DNA of 7,700 bases. It comes from JAKBCQ01 sp021807585. GTDB lineage: Bacteria; Planctomycetota; Planctomycetia; Isosphaerales; Isosphaeraceae. The stretch's first letter is position 1, and each line of letters opens with the position of its first letter. Positions 1 through 5,749 of the stretch are shown piece by piece. The notes below the pieces were generated by a model. It ran no database searches, was not told the origin of the DNA, and saw nothing but the letters and a program-made list of their open reading frames with translations. The stretch lies in the NCBI GenBank assembly GCA_027325115.1, contig DAHWFG010000099.1:1-7700 (forward strand), written 5' to 3'. The position numbers and the translations under genes were made by a program.

Positions 1-2
1 AA

Positions 3-140
3 GCGAAAACGATTCGCATCACGCACGTCGCGCTCGAGGCGAACTGGGAAACTATTATTGAAGACTACGACGCGTTGCATATTGTGCCCGTCGTCGGCGA
101 ACGGACGATCGATCATCCGCACGCCGACGACGAGCCGTGA
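3..140 (+). CDS. C-terminal fragment of an unrecognised protein (5' end outside window)
   Basis: An open frame enters from the left edge and ends at TGA 138-140, giving 45 residues that begin AKTIRITHVALEANW and end in an acidic, His-rich tail (HPHADDEP). Third codon positions are mostly G or C, as in the clear genes here. The + frame at offset 2 hits a stop near position 57, and the frame at offset 1 gives an Arg/Thr/Ser-rich peptide typical of a shadow frame, so this is the most plausible reading. The tail mixes predicted strand segments (RITHVAL, LHIVPVVG) with an acidic end. I do not recognise the family. The gene converges on the hydrolase gene with only 9 bases between the two stop codons. 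Confidence 0.6.
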   Translation, partial: AKTIRITHVALEANWETIIEDYDALHIVPVVGERTIDHPHADDEP

Positions 141-149
141 TGAAACAAT

Positions 150-2171
150 TCACTTCGCCTTGAGCTTCCAGTCTTCATTAAAGAAATCGGCGGCGACGAC
201 CTTGCCGGGATACCGCGAATTCGGTGCGACCGAAAGATCGATCACGCTCCAATCGGGAAGCCTCGGAACTTGCCGTGCATTGCTTAAATAATCATACTCT
301 CGAAACGTGAAGCCGCTGTTCAAGACGACGTACCGTTTGGGATTAAGAGGATTCGGATACACCAGAATAAGCGCATGATCGTCTGTTGAATACGTTTTGC
401 CCGCGACTTCGATCGAATCGGCTTTCCAGGCGATCGGCAATCGATCGGCGATCTTGGCGAGCACGGCGTTGCTTGCAGGGTCGCCCCAGAGGACGAGGTT
501 CGCCGACGCGATCTCGGAATCGCCGATCTCGTTATCGCGCTTGACGATCGGCTCGCCTCGGAATTGACGACGCCATTCGACGATCGCGCGGCGGCTTTCG
601 CTCTCGGTCCAACCCTGAAATTTGGCGTGAGGGCTTTTTGATGTCGGCGTCACAAAAATAAATCGATTCATGAATGCGTCGTCGATCGGCCCCTGCGAAT
701 CGTGCGTTTTGCGGAGCGCGGTCGAATTCTCTTTGTCGTTCGCGACGAGCGTCCACGATCCGCCTTCGCTCGAACGACGGAGCGAGACGGTCCACGATCG
801 ATCGGTTAACGGTGAATGCGCGTTAAGCTTGAACTCATCGATATGAATTGCGACCCCGGCCGTCGGTTCGAATGGTGAAAAACCGGGAGGAAAATCGAGC
901 GTGAGCGCCGCGACGTTCTCGGTTTTGATCGAGATATCGGAATCGCCGCCGATCCTCGCGTCGACGCGAGCCTTCTTCCAGTGCTCTCCGAGCGCATCGA
1001 TTGTAACCCAATTCATTTTATTATATTTGAGCGTATACGTGACGAACGAGACGCTTCGCGGATATCGCTCGCGTCCTGAAACCGCGAGACTCGCGACGCG
1101 GCGTTCGACTTCGCGCGCCGAATCGGGATGATACGCGTGCCTCGTTTTGGGGCCGATGATATGAGTCAGCGTGAGCCCTTGCTTGGCGAGCGCCTCGGCC
1201 ATCACATCGGCGGCTTGTTTTTGATTGTCGATTTCGCCGCTGTAAGCGACCGTCGGGCATTGTTTGAGATTCACCGCCTTGAGGTCGCAATCGTACAATC
1301 GCCAGAGAGTTTGCTCGATCGCCGTCGGCGCGAGTTTTTCGTTCTGAAAGATTTTGAGGAATCGGGGCGTCTCGGCGAATCCCGCTCCCGGATTGGCGCA
1401 GAACCAGCGATCCGAGTAATTGACCGCGAATTGCCAGCACGCCGCGCCTCCCATCGAAAACCCGCGAACCGCGATCCGATCGTCGTCGATCCGATAATCG
1501 CGTTTCACCGCTTCGATCGCCTCGAGAACGTCGATCTCTCCCGCGAATTTGAACGCGTTGCAATACCGTCCGTATGGGTGAAGCACAAACGTATCCGCCG
1601 GCGTAAATTGTCCTTTATTGTGCAATCGTTCGTGGGTGAAATTCAATTCGCTGAGCGTTTCTCCTCGGCCGTGGAACCAAACGTCGAGTCGATAAGGCCC
1701 TCCGCCGGGTCGATATGACGCGGGAACGACGAGCCCGAAAGGTTGTACCGAGTCGTCGATTTTGGAAACGTATCCGCGGGGAACGAGGCCCGTTTGCTCG
1801 GCCCACGGGGTTTTTCCGTCGGCGAGCGCTTGCGCCCGCTTGAGGCCGACCTCGATCAGCTCGCTCGCCTTGGCGATCTCCTTACGATCAAAGAATTCTT
1901 GATACTTGAGAGCGTCGCGTACGGCTTTGTGGAAGATGCGCACGTCGATCAATCCGCGAGCGATCGAGGGGGATTTTTGGCTTGAAAGGCGTTCGATCGC
2001 GGCATTTAGATCGGCGAGCCCTCTCTCGAGGGGTTGTTTATCGTCGGCGGAAAGTTCGACGCCGGGTTTGGGAACCGGCCGAACGGATTCGGGGACGTTG
2101 TCCGCCGGACCGTCGGCGAAAGCCGATCCAACCGATATAAACATGAATGCAAAAAACATTTTGAACTTCAT
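150..2171 (-). CDS. Exported alpha/beta-hydrolase, prolyl-oligopeptidase/esterase-like, 673 aa
   Basis: Probably a secreted or periplasmic serine hydrolase (peptidase or carboxylesterase); the substrate cannot be read from sequence. Residues 1-19 form a signal peptide (MKFKMFFAFMFISVGSAFA) with an AFA-D cleavage-type end. Residues ~40-125 are charged and probably helical. The hydrolase fold covers ~125-365: HGRG (167-170) fits an oxyanion-hole loop, GFSMGG (237-242) is the nucleophile elbow with Ser239, Asp315 in SGEID is the likely acid, and His345 or His348 in RHAYH the likely base. A C-terminal region (~370-673) includes YPNPLNPKRYVVLNSGF and looks like a second conserved module. I chose ATG 2171 because it begins the signal peptide and has GAGGGG 8 nt upstream; the frame can be extended to a GTG at 2249, but that would bury the signal peptide. 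The gene lies downstream of the M48 gene on the same strand, across a 244-base gap. Enzyme class is fairly secure; specificity is not. Confidence 0.88.
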   Translation of the reverse strand: MKFKMFFAFMFISVGSAFADGPADNVPESVRPVPKPGVELSADDKQPLERGLADLNAAIERLSSQKSPSIARGLIDVRIFHKAVRDALKYQEFFDRKEIAKASELIEVGLKRAQALADGKTPWAEQTGLVPRGYVSKIDDSVQPFGLVVPASYRPGGGPYRLDVWFHGRGETLSELNFTHERLHNKGQFTPADTFVLHPYGRYCNAFKFAGEIDVLEAIEAVKRDYRIDDDRIAVRGFSMGGAACWQFAVNYSDRWFCANPGAGFAETPRFLKIFQNEKLAPTAIEQTLWRLYDCDLKAVNLKQCPTVAYSGEIDNQKQAADVMAEALAKQGLTLTHIIGPKTRHAYHPDSAREVERRVASLAVSGRERYPRSVSFVTYTLKYNKMNWVTIDALGEHWKKARVDARIGGDSDISIKTENVAALTLDFPPGFSPFEPTAGVAIHIDEFKLNAHSPLTDRSWTVSLRRSSEGGSWTLVANDKENSTALRKTHDSQGPIDDAFMNRFIFVTPTSKSPHAKFQGWTESESRRAIVEWRRQFRGEPIVKRDNEIGDSEIASANLVLWGDPASNAVLAKIADRLPIAWKADSIEVAGKTYSTDDHALILVYPNPLNPKRYVVLNSGFTFREYDYLSNARQVPRLPDWSVIDLSVAPNSRYPGKVVAADFFNEDWKLKAK

Positions 2172-2179
2172 CGAGTCGA

Positions 2180-2185
2180 CCCCTC
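2180..2185 (-). promoter_or_regulatory. Ribosome binding site fixing the hydrolase start at 2171
   Basis: On the minus strand GAGGGG lies 8 nt before ATG 2171. The alternative upstream GTG at 2249 would place 26 residues before the signal peptide, so this site supports the shorter protein. Confidence 0.6.
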
Positions 2186-2257
2186 GCGGTACAAGGTCGT
2201 GATCGCCGGAGGTACCAGGGTCGGCCGCTCGACCCGACGGCGCATTCACGTTCGGCG

Positions 2258-2286
2258 ATCGTATCGCGTCGTCGCGGCCGGGGCAA
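2258..2286 (-). promoter_or_regulatory. Weak sigma70-like promoter candidate for the hydrolase gene
   Basis: On the minus strand TTGCCC (2286-2281) and TACGAT (2263-2258) are separated by exactly 17 bp. Each box matches 4 of 6 consensus bases. It would start transcription near 2251, giving a leader of about 80 nt. In GATC-rich sequence such matches arise easily, so this is only a candidate. The alternative is read-through from the M48 gene upstream. Confidence 0.22.
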
Positions 2287-2313
2287 TCGACCGAGCGTGC
2301 TCCGTTCTCGATT

Positions 2314-2356
2314 GATGATCGATCGAGGAGGGGGGAATCGTCGCCCGTCGATCATC
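2314..2356. repeat. 9-bp inverted repeat in the M48-hydrolase gap
   Basis: GATGATCGA (2314-2322) is perfectly mirrored by TCGATCATC (2348-2356), with a 25-base loop containing a G-run and a CCC. There is no T-run on either side, so it is not a classical intrinsic terminator. It could be a protein site, a structured leader or a by-product of the local abundance of GATC words. Confidence 0.4.
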
Positions 2357-2415
2357 GATCGACATCGAAGAGACCGTTTACTGTTAATTACATAACGGTG
2401 TATGCCGAAAAAAAA

Positions 2416-3951
2416 TCACCGTCCCGCCTCGTGGAAGACGCTCGGTTCGATGTCATCCGATCGGAACAGGCTGTTGTGGAGGATTTCTTCGATGGCGTCG
2501 AGATCGGCGAGGAGCGACCACGCGGGTCGACGATCGAGCTTGGTCGTGTGAACGTCGGGCGCGCGTCGGAGCGATTCGAGACGGTCGGCGAGGGGGGGAT
2601 GCGAGCCGTCGTCGGTCGCCGCGGGCTCCGCGAGGATCCCCGCGAGGATCGATTCACGCAAACGATCAGGTATACGTAACCAAAGATCATGAAATAGATC
2701 AAAGATATTTGCATGAGGCTGATCGGCGAGAGGATCGTAGCCGTCGAGGAGTTCGCGGAAGACCGGTTGCACGAGCGCGACGCGGGCGAGCGAATTCGCG
2801 GCGGTCGAGCCCCCCGCGATTTTGGCGGCGAAGCGATCGGCTCTTGACTCGCGTCCGAGCGCGATCGGCGAGCGGAGCGATTCGGCGATGCGTCGGCACT
2901 TTGAAGCCCACCAGCGGAGCGGGCTCGAGCGCCACGTTCGGATCGGCGGATGATCAAGCGCAAGTGCGAGTCCGAGGGCGAATCGCTCGGAGCGATCCGC
3001 CCGCGCCGCGTCTTTTCGTGCAAGATGCGCCAGTTCGTGCGCGAGGACCGCGCGGAGTTCGGCGATCGAAAGCGCGATCATGAGGGGAAGGCCGACGACC
3101 AGCGCGCGACGGCGCTTCCAGACGGTCACGGCGCAGCAGGGGAGGTACGCGATCCGGATCTCCTCGGGAGCGCGGCACCCGGCGCGGCGGGAGATTTCGT
3201 CGACGACGCTGAAAAGACCTGGAGCGTCGCCGTGGAGTAAGATCGGACCGATATCGGAATCAACATCACGTGAGGATATTTGAGGCCATGCTCCGCCGAG
3301 CCGTTCGACGATTCCCTTCCAGTCGTCGATTTCATCGTCGAGCCAACCCTGAACGACGGGGACGAACCCTCCTGAGACAAACAGTCCGGCGGTCGCCGCG
3401 ACGACGCCGACCTTGTAACAGCGTTCCAGGATGCGGAGGCCGAGATCGCGAGTTGCGACGCCCCACGGACCAAGGACTCGCGTCGAAGCCGCGATGATCG
3501 CCGAATCGCTCAATCCGCCGGCATCGATCGCATTCTGATCCGAGGCGAGCGCGTGATTCGCGTACCGATCGGGATCGAGCGAATCGTTTTTTCGCTCGGA
3601 TTCCATAACGTCTTGATTCTCATTCGGTTCATCGTTATCAAGGGAATCGAGATGTTCATCGGCGTTTTCGTCGGGGCGTTCCCATTCGCCCGAGCCGAGC
3701 GCCGTGAGCGTTTCGGGTTCTGATGGATCGAACTCGGCATGGGAACGGCTCGGGGTCGTTTTCTCGGTTCGGTCGGCAAGGGTCTCATTGGAGTACGGTG
3801 TCGTTCGCCTGAGACGGAACGCGCGGCCGCACGCGGGGCAGAACCGCCGCGGCGCGGGCGATCCGGCGGGATCGGCGAAGGAGGGATCGGCGATCAGTCG
3901 AGAGTCGCAACGTGGGCAATTCCACAAGTGGTCGGCTTTCCCTGGAACCAT
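2416..3951 (-). CDS. Membrane-associated M48-type zinc metallopeptidase with N-terminal zinc ribbon, 511 aa
   Basis: A zinc-dependent endopeptidase of the HtpX/Ste24-like M48 group; substrate unknown. Residues 12-41 hold CPRC and CPAC, a four-cysteine zinc ribbon. Residues ~71-145 are a low-complexity acidic linker rich in Asp, Glu and Asn. A hydrophobic segment at ~181-204 (VGVVAATAGLFVSGGF...) is a probable membrane helix. The catalytic domain has HELAH (His305, Glu306, His309), then ESRAD (368-372), which supplies the likely third zinc ligand Glu368. HPPLADRLESL near the C-terminus is also typical of M48. The preceding stretch (ALVVGLPLMIALSIAELRAV) is the usual M48 lead-in. I start at ATG 3951: GGAGG lies 5 nt upstream, whereas the frame's earlier ATG at 4041 (541 aa) has no ribosome site and overlaps a TATAAT box. 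M56 (BlaR1-type) is the main alternative, but the ESRAD motif favours M48. Divergent from a BlaI-like repressor gene, so probably under its control. Confidence 0.88.
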   Translation of the reverse strand: MVPGKADHLWNCPRCDSRLIADPSFADPAGSPAPRRFCPACGRAFRLRRTTPYSNETLADRTEKTTPSRSHAEFDPSEPETLTALGSGEWERPDENADEHLDSLDNDEPNENQDVMESERKNDSLDPDRYANHALASDQNAIDAGGLSDSAIIAASTRVLGPWGVATRDLGLRILERCYKVGVVAATAGLFVSGGFVPVVQGWLDDEIDDWKGIVERLGGAWPQISSRDVDSDIGPILLHGDAPGLFSVVDEISRRAGCRAPEEIRIAYLPCCAVTVWKRRRALVVGLPLMIALSIAELRAVLAHELAHLARKDAARADRSERFALGLALALDHPPIRTWRSSPLRWWASKCRRIAESLRSPIALGRESRADRFAAKIAGGSTAANSLARVALVQPVFRELLDGYDPLADQPHANIFDLFHDLWLRIPDRLRESILAGILAEPAATDDGSHPPLADRLESLRRAPDVHTTKLDRRPAWSLLADLDAIEEILHNSLFRSDDIEPSVFHEAGR

Positions 3952-3956
3952 CAATT

Positions 3957-3961
3957 CCTCC
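3957..3961 (-). promoter_or_regulatory. Strong ribosome binding site favouring start 3951 for the M48 gene
   Basis: The minus strand reads GGAGG-AATTG-ATG, with 5 nt between the Shine-Dalgarno core and ATG 3951. The upstream ATG at 4041 is preceded by CACTCGGCGCTATA, which has no such core. Caution: GAG GAA also encodes Glu-Glu if the longer frame is translated, so the match could be coincidental. Confidence 0.5.
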
Positions 3962-4023
3962 AACCAATCGTCGGACCGCGCGAATTTTTTTCGATCGCGG
4001 CGCGGGATCGTATTGACTCTGAG

Positions 4024-4035
4024 AGACACTTGTCT
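4024..4035. promoter_or_regulatory. Candidate BlaI/CopY-type operator (AGACA-CT-TGTCT)
   Basis: A perfect dyad with 5-base arms and a 2-base centre. Its middle, GACACTTGTC, contains ACA-N2-TGT, the core of the CopY cop box and of BlaI/MecI operators. It lies 4 bases downstream of the TATAAT box of the M48 promoter, where a bound repressor would cover the transcription start. The gene for a BlaI/MecI/CopY-family protein begins about 145 bases away. The motif is visible; binding is inferred. Confidence 0.45.
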
Positions 4036-4039
4036 TAGC

Positions 4040-4066
4040 ATTATAGCGCCGAGTGATGAAGGTCAA
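4040..4066 (-). promoter_or_regulatory. Sigma70-like promoter of the M48 gene
   Basis: On the minus strand TTGACC (4066-4061, 5 of 6 consensus bases) is followed 15 bp later by a perfect TATAAT (4045-4040). The spacer is shorter than the usual 17 bp. Transcription would begin near 4033, giving an ~80-nt leader before ATG 3951. Because the -10 box overlaps the ATG at 4041-4039, that ATG could not be translated from this promoter. Confidence 0.45.
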
Positions 4067-4179
4067 CCTCGGCCGCGGCGGCAAGACGCTTGCGGGATCG
4101 ATGCAGTTCCGCGAGTTGAAGACGTTTTTTTTCCGCCGTGTTCGCCCCCCACCACTGACAAAGATTGAGACGATAACAC

Positions 4180-4593
4180 ATGGCAAAACGACCTGTCACG
4201 ATTCCCGACGCCGAACTCGACGTCCTCAAGGTTCTTTGGCAGAAAGGCCAGGGAACGGTTCGAGAGTTGTTGGGAGCGCTTCACGAATCGGGCCGAACGT
4301 GGTCTTACGCGACCGTCGCGACGTTGCTCGAACGGTTGTCGAACAAAGGGATGGTCGCAAGCGATCGGAGCGAACTCGCGTTCGTCTACCGTCCTGTGAT
4401 CAGCAAGCAAGAGGTCCGACAAAAGCGCGTGCAGAGCTTGGTCGACAAACTCTATAAAGGAGAGCCCGGCCTGCTCGTCATGCACCTGCTGAAGTCGCAT
4501 CCGCTTCCTCCCGATCAAGCCGGCGAGGTCAAAACCCTCATCGAGCAAATGTCGAACGCCCCGCCCAAAGGGGGCGCCAAAAAGAAGAAGTAA
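4180..4593 (+). CDS. BlaI/MecI/CopY-family winged-helix transcriptional repressor, 137 aa
   Basis: A cytoplasmic DNA-binding repressor of the penicillinase-repressor family (BlaI/MecI/CopY). The N-terminal ~75 residues carry the family pattern in order: IPDAELDVLKVLWQKG, then GTVRELLGAL, then WSYATVATLLERLSNKGMV, which is the recognition helix and start of the wing. The C-terminal half (~80-137) is helical and charged, as expected for the dimerisation region, and ends in a lysine tail (GGAKKKK). Length is slightly above the usual 120-130. Family members bind ACA-N2-TGT-type dyads and in the classical system are inactivated by an M56 membrane peptidase. No M56 gene is visible here; the divergent neighbour is an M48 peptidase. 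The ATG at 4180 starts the conserved domain at the expected distance, although no strong ribosome site precedes it. The inducing signal is unknown, and nothing here indicates beta-lactam resistance. Confidence 0.93.
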   Translation: MAKRPVTIPDAELDVLKVLWQKGQGTVRELLGALHESGRTWSYATVATLLERLSNKGMVASDRSELAFVYRPVISKQEVRQKRVQSLVDKLYKGEPGLLVMHLLKSHPLPPDQAGEVKTLIEQMSNAPPKGGAKKKK

Positions 4594-4626
4594 TCGAACC
4601 CTCCGCTTGCTGAACGTGCGATATCG

Positions 4627-4650
4627 CGTTGGTTGATCGATCAACCAACG
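4627..4650. terminator. Perfect 24-bp palindrome after the repressor gene, probable terminator
   Basis: CGTTGGTTGATC is followed immediately by its exact reverse complement GATCAACCAACG. As RNA this makes a 10-bp stem with a 4-base loop, 33 nt past the repressor stop. On the + strand it is followed only by TTT, so the U-tract is weak. A second short palindrome (GCGATATCGC, 4618-4627) abuts it. It could also be a dimer-binding site. Confidence 0.5.
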
Positions 4651-4789
4651 TTTGCGCCGTCTGAATTGATCCCTCCCCAAGGAAGGATCGCCGTTCTTCG
4701 TCCGTTCCTAACTTCATAGTATGCCGGCGAATCGCACGTTTCGCAATAAACTTTTCTTGTACGTGGTTCGATCGTCGCGCGGGATTATT

Positions 4790-4811
4790 GGATCGATCAA
4801 GCTATCGATCC
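4790..4811. repeat. 8-bp inverted repeat (hairpin) in the convergent gap
   Basis: GGATCGAT (4790-4797) and ATCGATCC (4804-4811) pair perfectly around the 6-base loop CAAGCT. No T-tract follows on either strand. The arms consist of the GATC/CGAT words that are common throughout this DNA, so chance formation is more likely here than for the other two hairpins. Confidence 0.4.
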
Positions 4812-4865
4812 CTCTCCGTTCACCGATTCGATGAGGAATCGAGGAAAACCGAACACGTCGCACGC

Positions 4866-4886
4866 TCCGAGAAGGATTTTCTCGGA
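4866..4886 (-). terminator. Hairpin after the creatininase-family gene, possible terminator
   Basis: TCCGAGAA (4866-4873) and TTCTCGGA (4879-4886) form a perfect 8-bp stem with a 5-base loop. It starts 22 nt past the stop of the minus-strand gene. There is no T-tract beyond it, so intrinsic termination would be weak; position is the main argument. Confidence 0.38.
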
Positions 4887-4908
4887 CGTTCGACGTCGCG
4901 CTCCGCGG

Positions 4909-5658
4909 TCACGCGGGGTCGAGTTTTAGATCCGCGAGCTCGCGTGCGATCGGCGTGATCCGGTCGACGATCGCCGCGAGCATCTTTCGACCTTTCTCGG
5001 CCGACGCGAACCCGGGATAACCGACCGCTCCGTGATCGGTCGAACGACCGAAATCGCGCGCCCAAAACAGATCGGCGAGCTGCGCAGGGGTCGTCGACGG
5101 ATCATCGGCGATCGCCGCGCGATCGACGAGTTCGGGTCGAAGATAAAGCATCAACGACGTTTCAATCTCGCATGCGTGCCCGACCGTTTTCCGCGGACCG
5201 TCGCATAACGCCGCCAGCGGTTCCTTCGCCAAATTCCAATAACTCGAACCCGTCCAAAGCTTTCCCGGATACTCGGCGTCGAGCCGACGCAACGCCACAT
5301 GGAACGGATCGTCGTTGCCGCCGTGACCGTTCAAAATACAAAATCGTGAAAAGCCTTCACGAGCAAGCGGACTCAATAATTCGACAAGTATCGTTTGCAG
5401 CGTTTCGACTTTGACGGTGAGCGTGCCGCCGAACGGCAGGTGATGTTCGCTGGCGCCAAGCCAAAAGACGGGAAGGAGGAGCGTGCGATCGGCGAGAGCG
5501 CGTTCCACGCGTTCGGCGACCGCGGCGACGAGGATCGAATCGGTGAACACGGGCAAATGGAGCGCGTGCTGCTCGCACGCCGCGATCGGAGCAATGATAA
5601 GAGTTTGATTGCGATCGAGCGCGCGAATCGCGGCCGCGGTCGAATCGGCGAAGATCAT
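4909..5658 (-). CDS. Creatininase-family amidohydrolase, 249 aa
   Basis: A metal-dependent amidohydrolase of the creatininase/FAPy-deformylase superfamily, cytoplasmic and with no signal peptide. Substrates in the family include creatinine and formamidopyrimidines, and this one cannot be assigned. Visible motifs: EQH (Glu29, His31) followed by TD (Asp40), matching the family's N-terminal metal-ligand pattern; ASEHH (69-73); NGHGGN (110-115); and GHACEIETS (160-168). Length is typical. I start at ATG 5658, where the minus strand has AAGGAGG 6 nt upstream. The frame runs on to a TTG at 5748, but the extra 30 residues lack family features. The gene follows the MgtE gene by 91 bases on the same strand, so co-transcription is likely. 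No functional link between the two is evident. Confidence 0.9.
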   Translation of the reverse strand: MIFADSTAAAIRALDRNQTLIIAPIAACEQHALHLPVFTDSILVAAVAERVERALADRTLLLPVFWLGASEHHLPFGGTLTVKVETLQTILVELLSPLAREGFSRFCILNGHGGNDDPFHVALRRLDAEYPGKLWTGSSYWNLAKEPLAALCDGPRKTVGHACEIETSLMLYLRPELVDRAAIADDPSTTPAQLADLFWARDFGRSTDHGAVGYPGFASAEKGRKMLAAIVDRITPIARELADLKLDPA

Positions 5659-5664
5659 CCCGCC

Positions 5665-5671
5665 CCTCCTT
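5665..5671 (-). promoter_or_regulatory. Ribosome binding site fixing the creatininase-family start
   Basis: The minus strand reads AAGGAGG then GGCGGG then ATG. This near-perfect anti-16S match at 6-nt spacing decides for ATG 5658 over the in-frame TTG at 5748. Confidence 0.75.
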
Positions 5672-5749
5672 AAGAATTGCGGGCCGAACGCCCAAGCCGT
5701 GATTTCATCGCGTGAAACCGCGATTCGGCGTCGCCCTGAATTCCACAAG

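Larger units (their letters stand above)
4594..4908. other. Gene-free convergent gap between repressor and creatininase-family genes
   Basis: This 315-base stretch separates the ends of two convergent genes. It has no convincing coding frame: the one small + frame (4721-4834, 37 residues) lacks a ribosome site. It holds three separate perfect inverted repeats (listed individually), which suits a transcription-termination or structured 3'-end region. I see no tRNA fold or conserved RNA in it. Confidence 0.6.

Noticed and set aside
2373..2399. ACCGTT/AACGGT inverted repeat after the M48 stop, considered as a terminator
   Set aside because: The stem is only 6 bp with a 15-base AT-rich loop, and the T8 run on the minus strand lies before the stem, not after it.
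4125..4132. T8 tract upstream of the repressor gene, considered as a terminator tail
   Set aside because: No stable stem directly precedes it on the + strand; the nearest small hairpin (4081-4093) is about 30 bases away.
4116..4144. TTGAAG with 17-bp spacer to TGTTCG as a promoter for the repressor gene
   Set aside because: The -10 box matches only 2 of 6 consensus bases, too weak to call.
4063..4680. 205-codon minus-strand frame opposite the repressor gene
   Set aside because: The + strand frame here is a clear BlaI/MecI-family protein; the antisense product is Arg/Phe/Leu-rich with no family features.
4721..4834. 37-residue + strand open frame in the convergent gap
   Set aside because: No Shine-Dalgarno sequence or promoter is visible, it has no recognisable features, and it overlaps the hairpin at 4790-4811.
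4594..4908. Possible tRNA or other structured RNA gene in the convergent gap
   Set aside because: The hairpins are isolated simple stems; no cloverleaf, CCA end or T-loop signature could be found.
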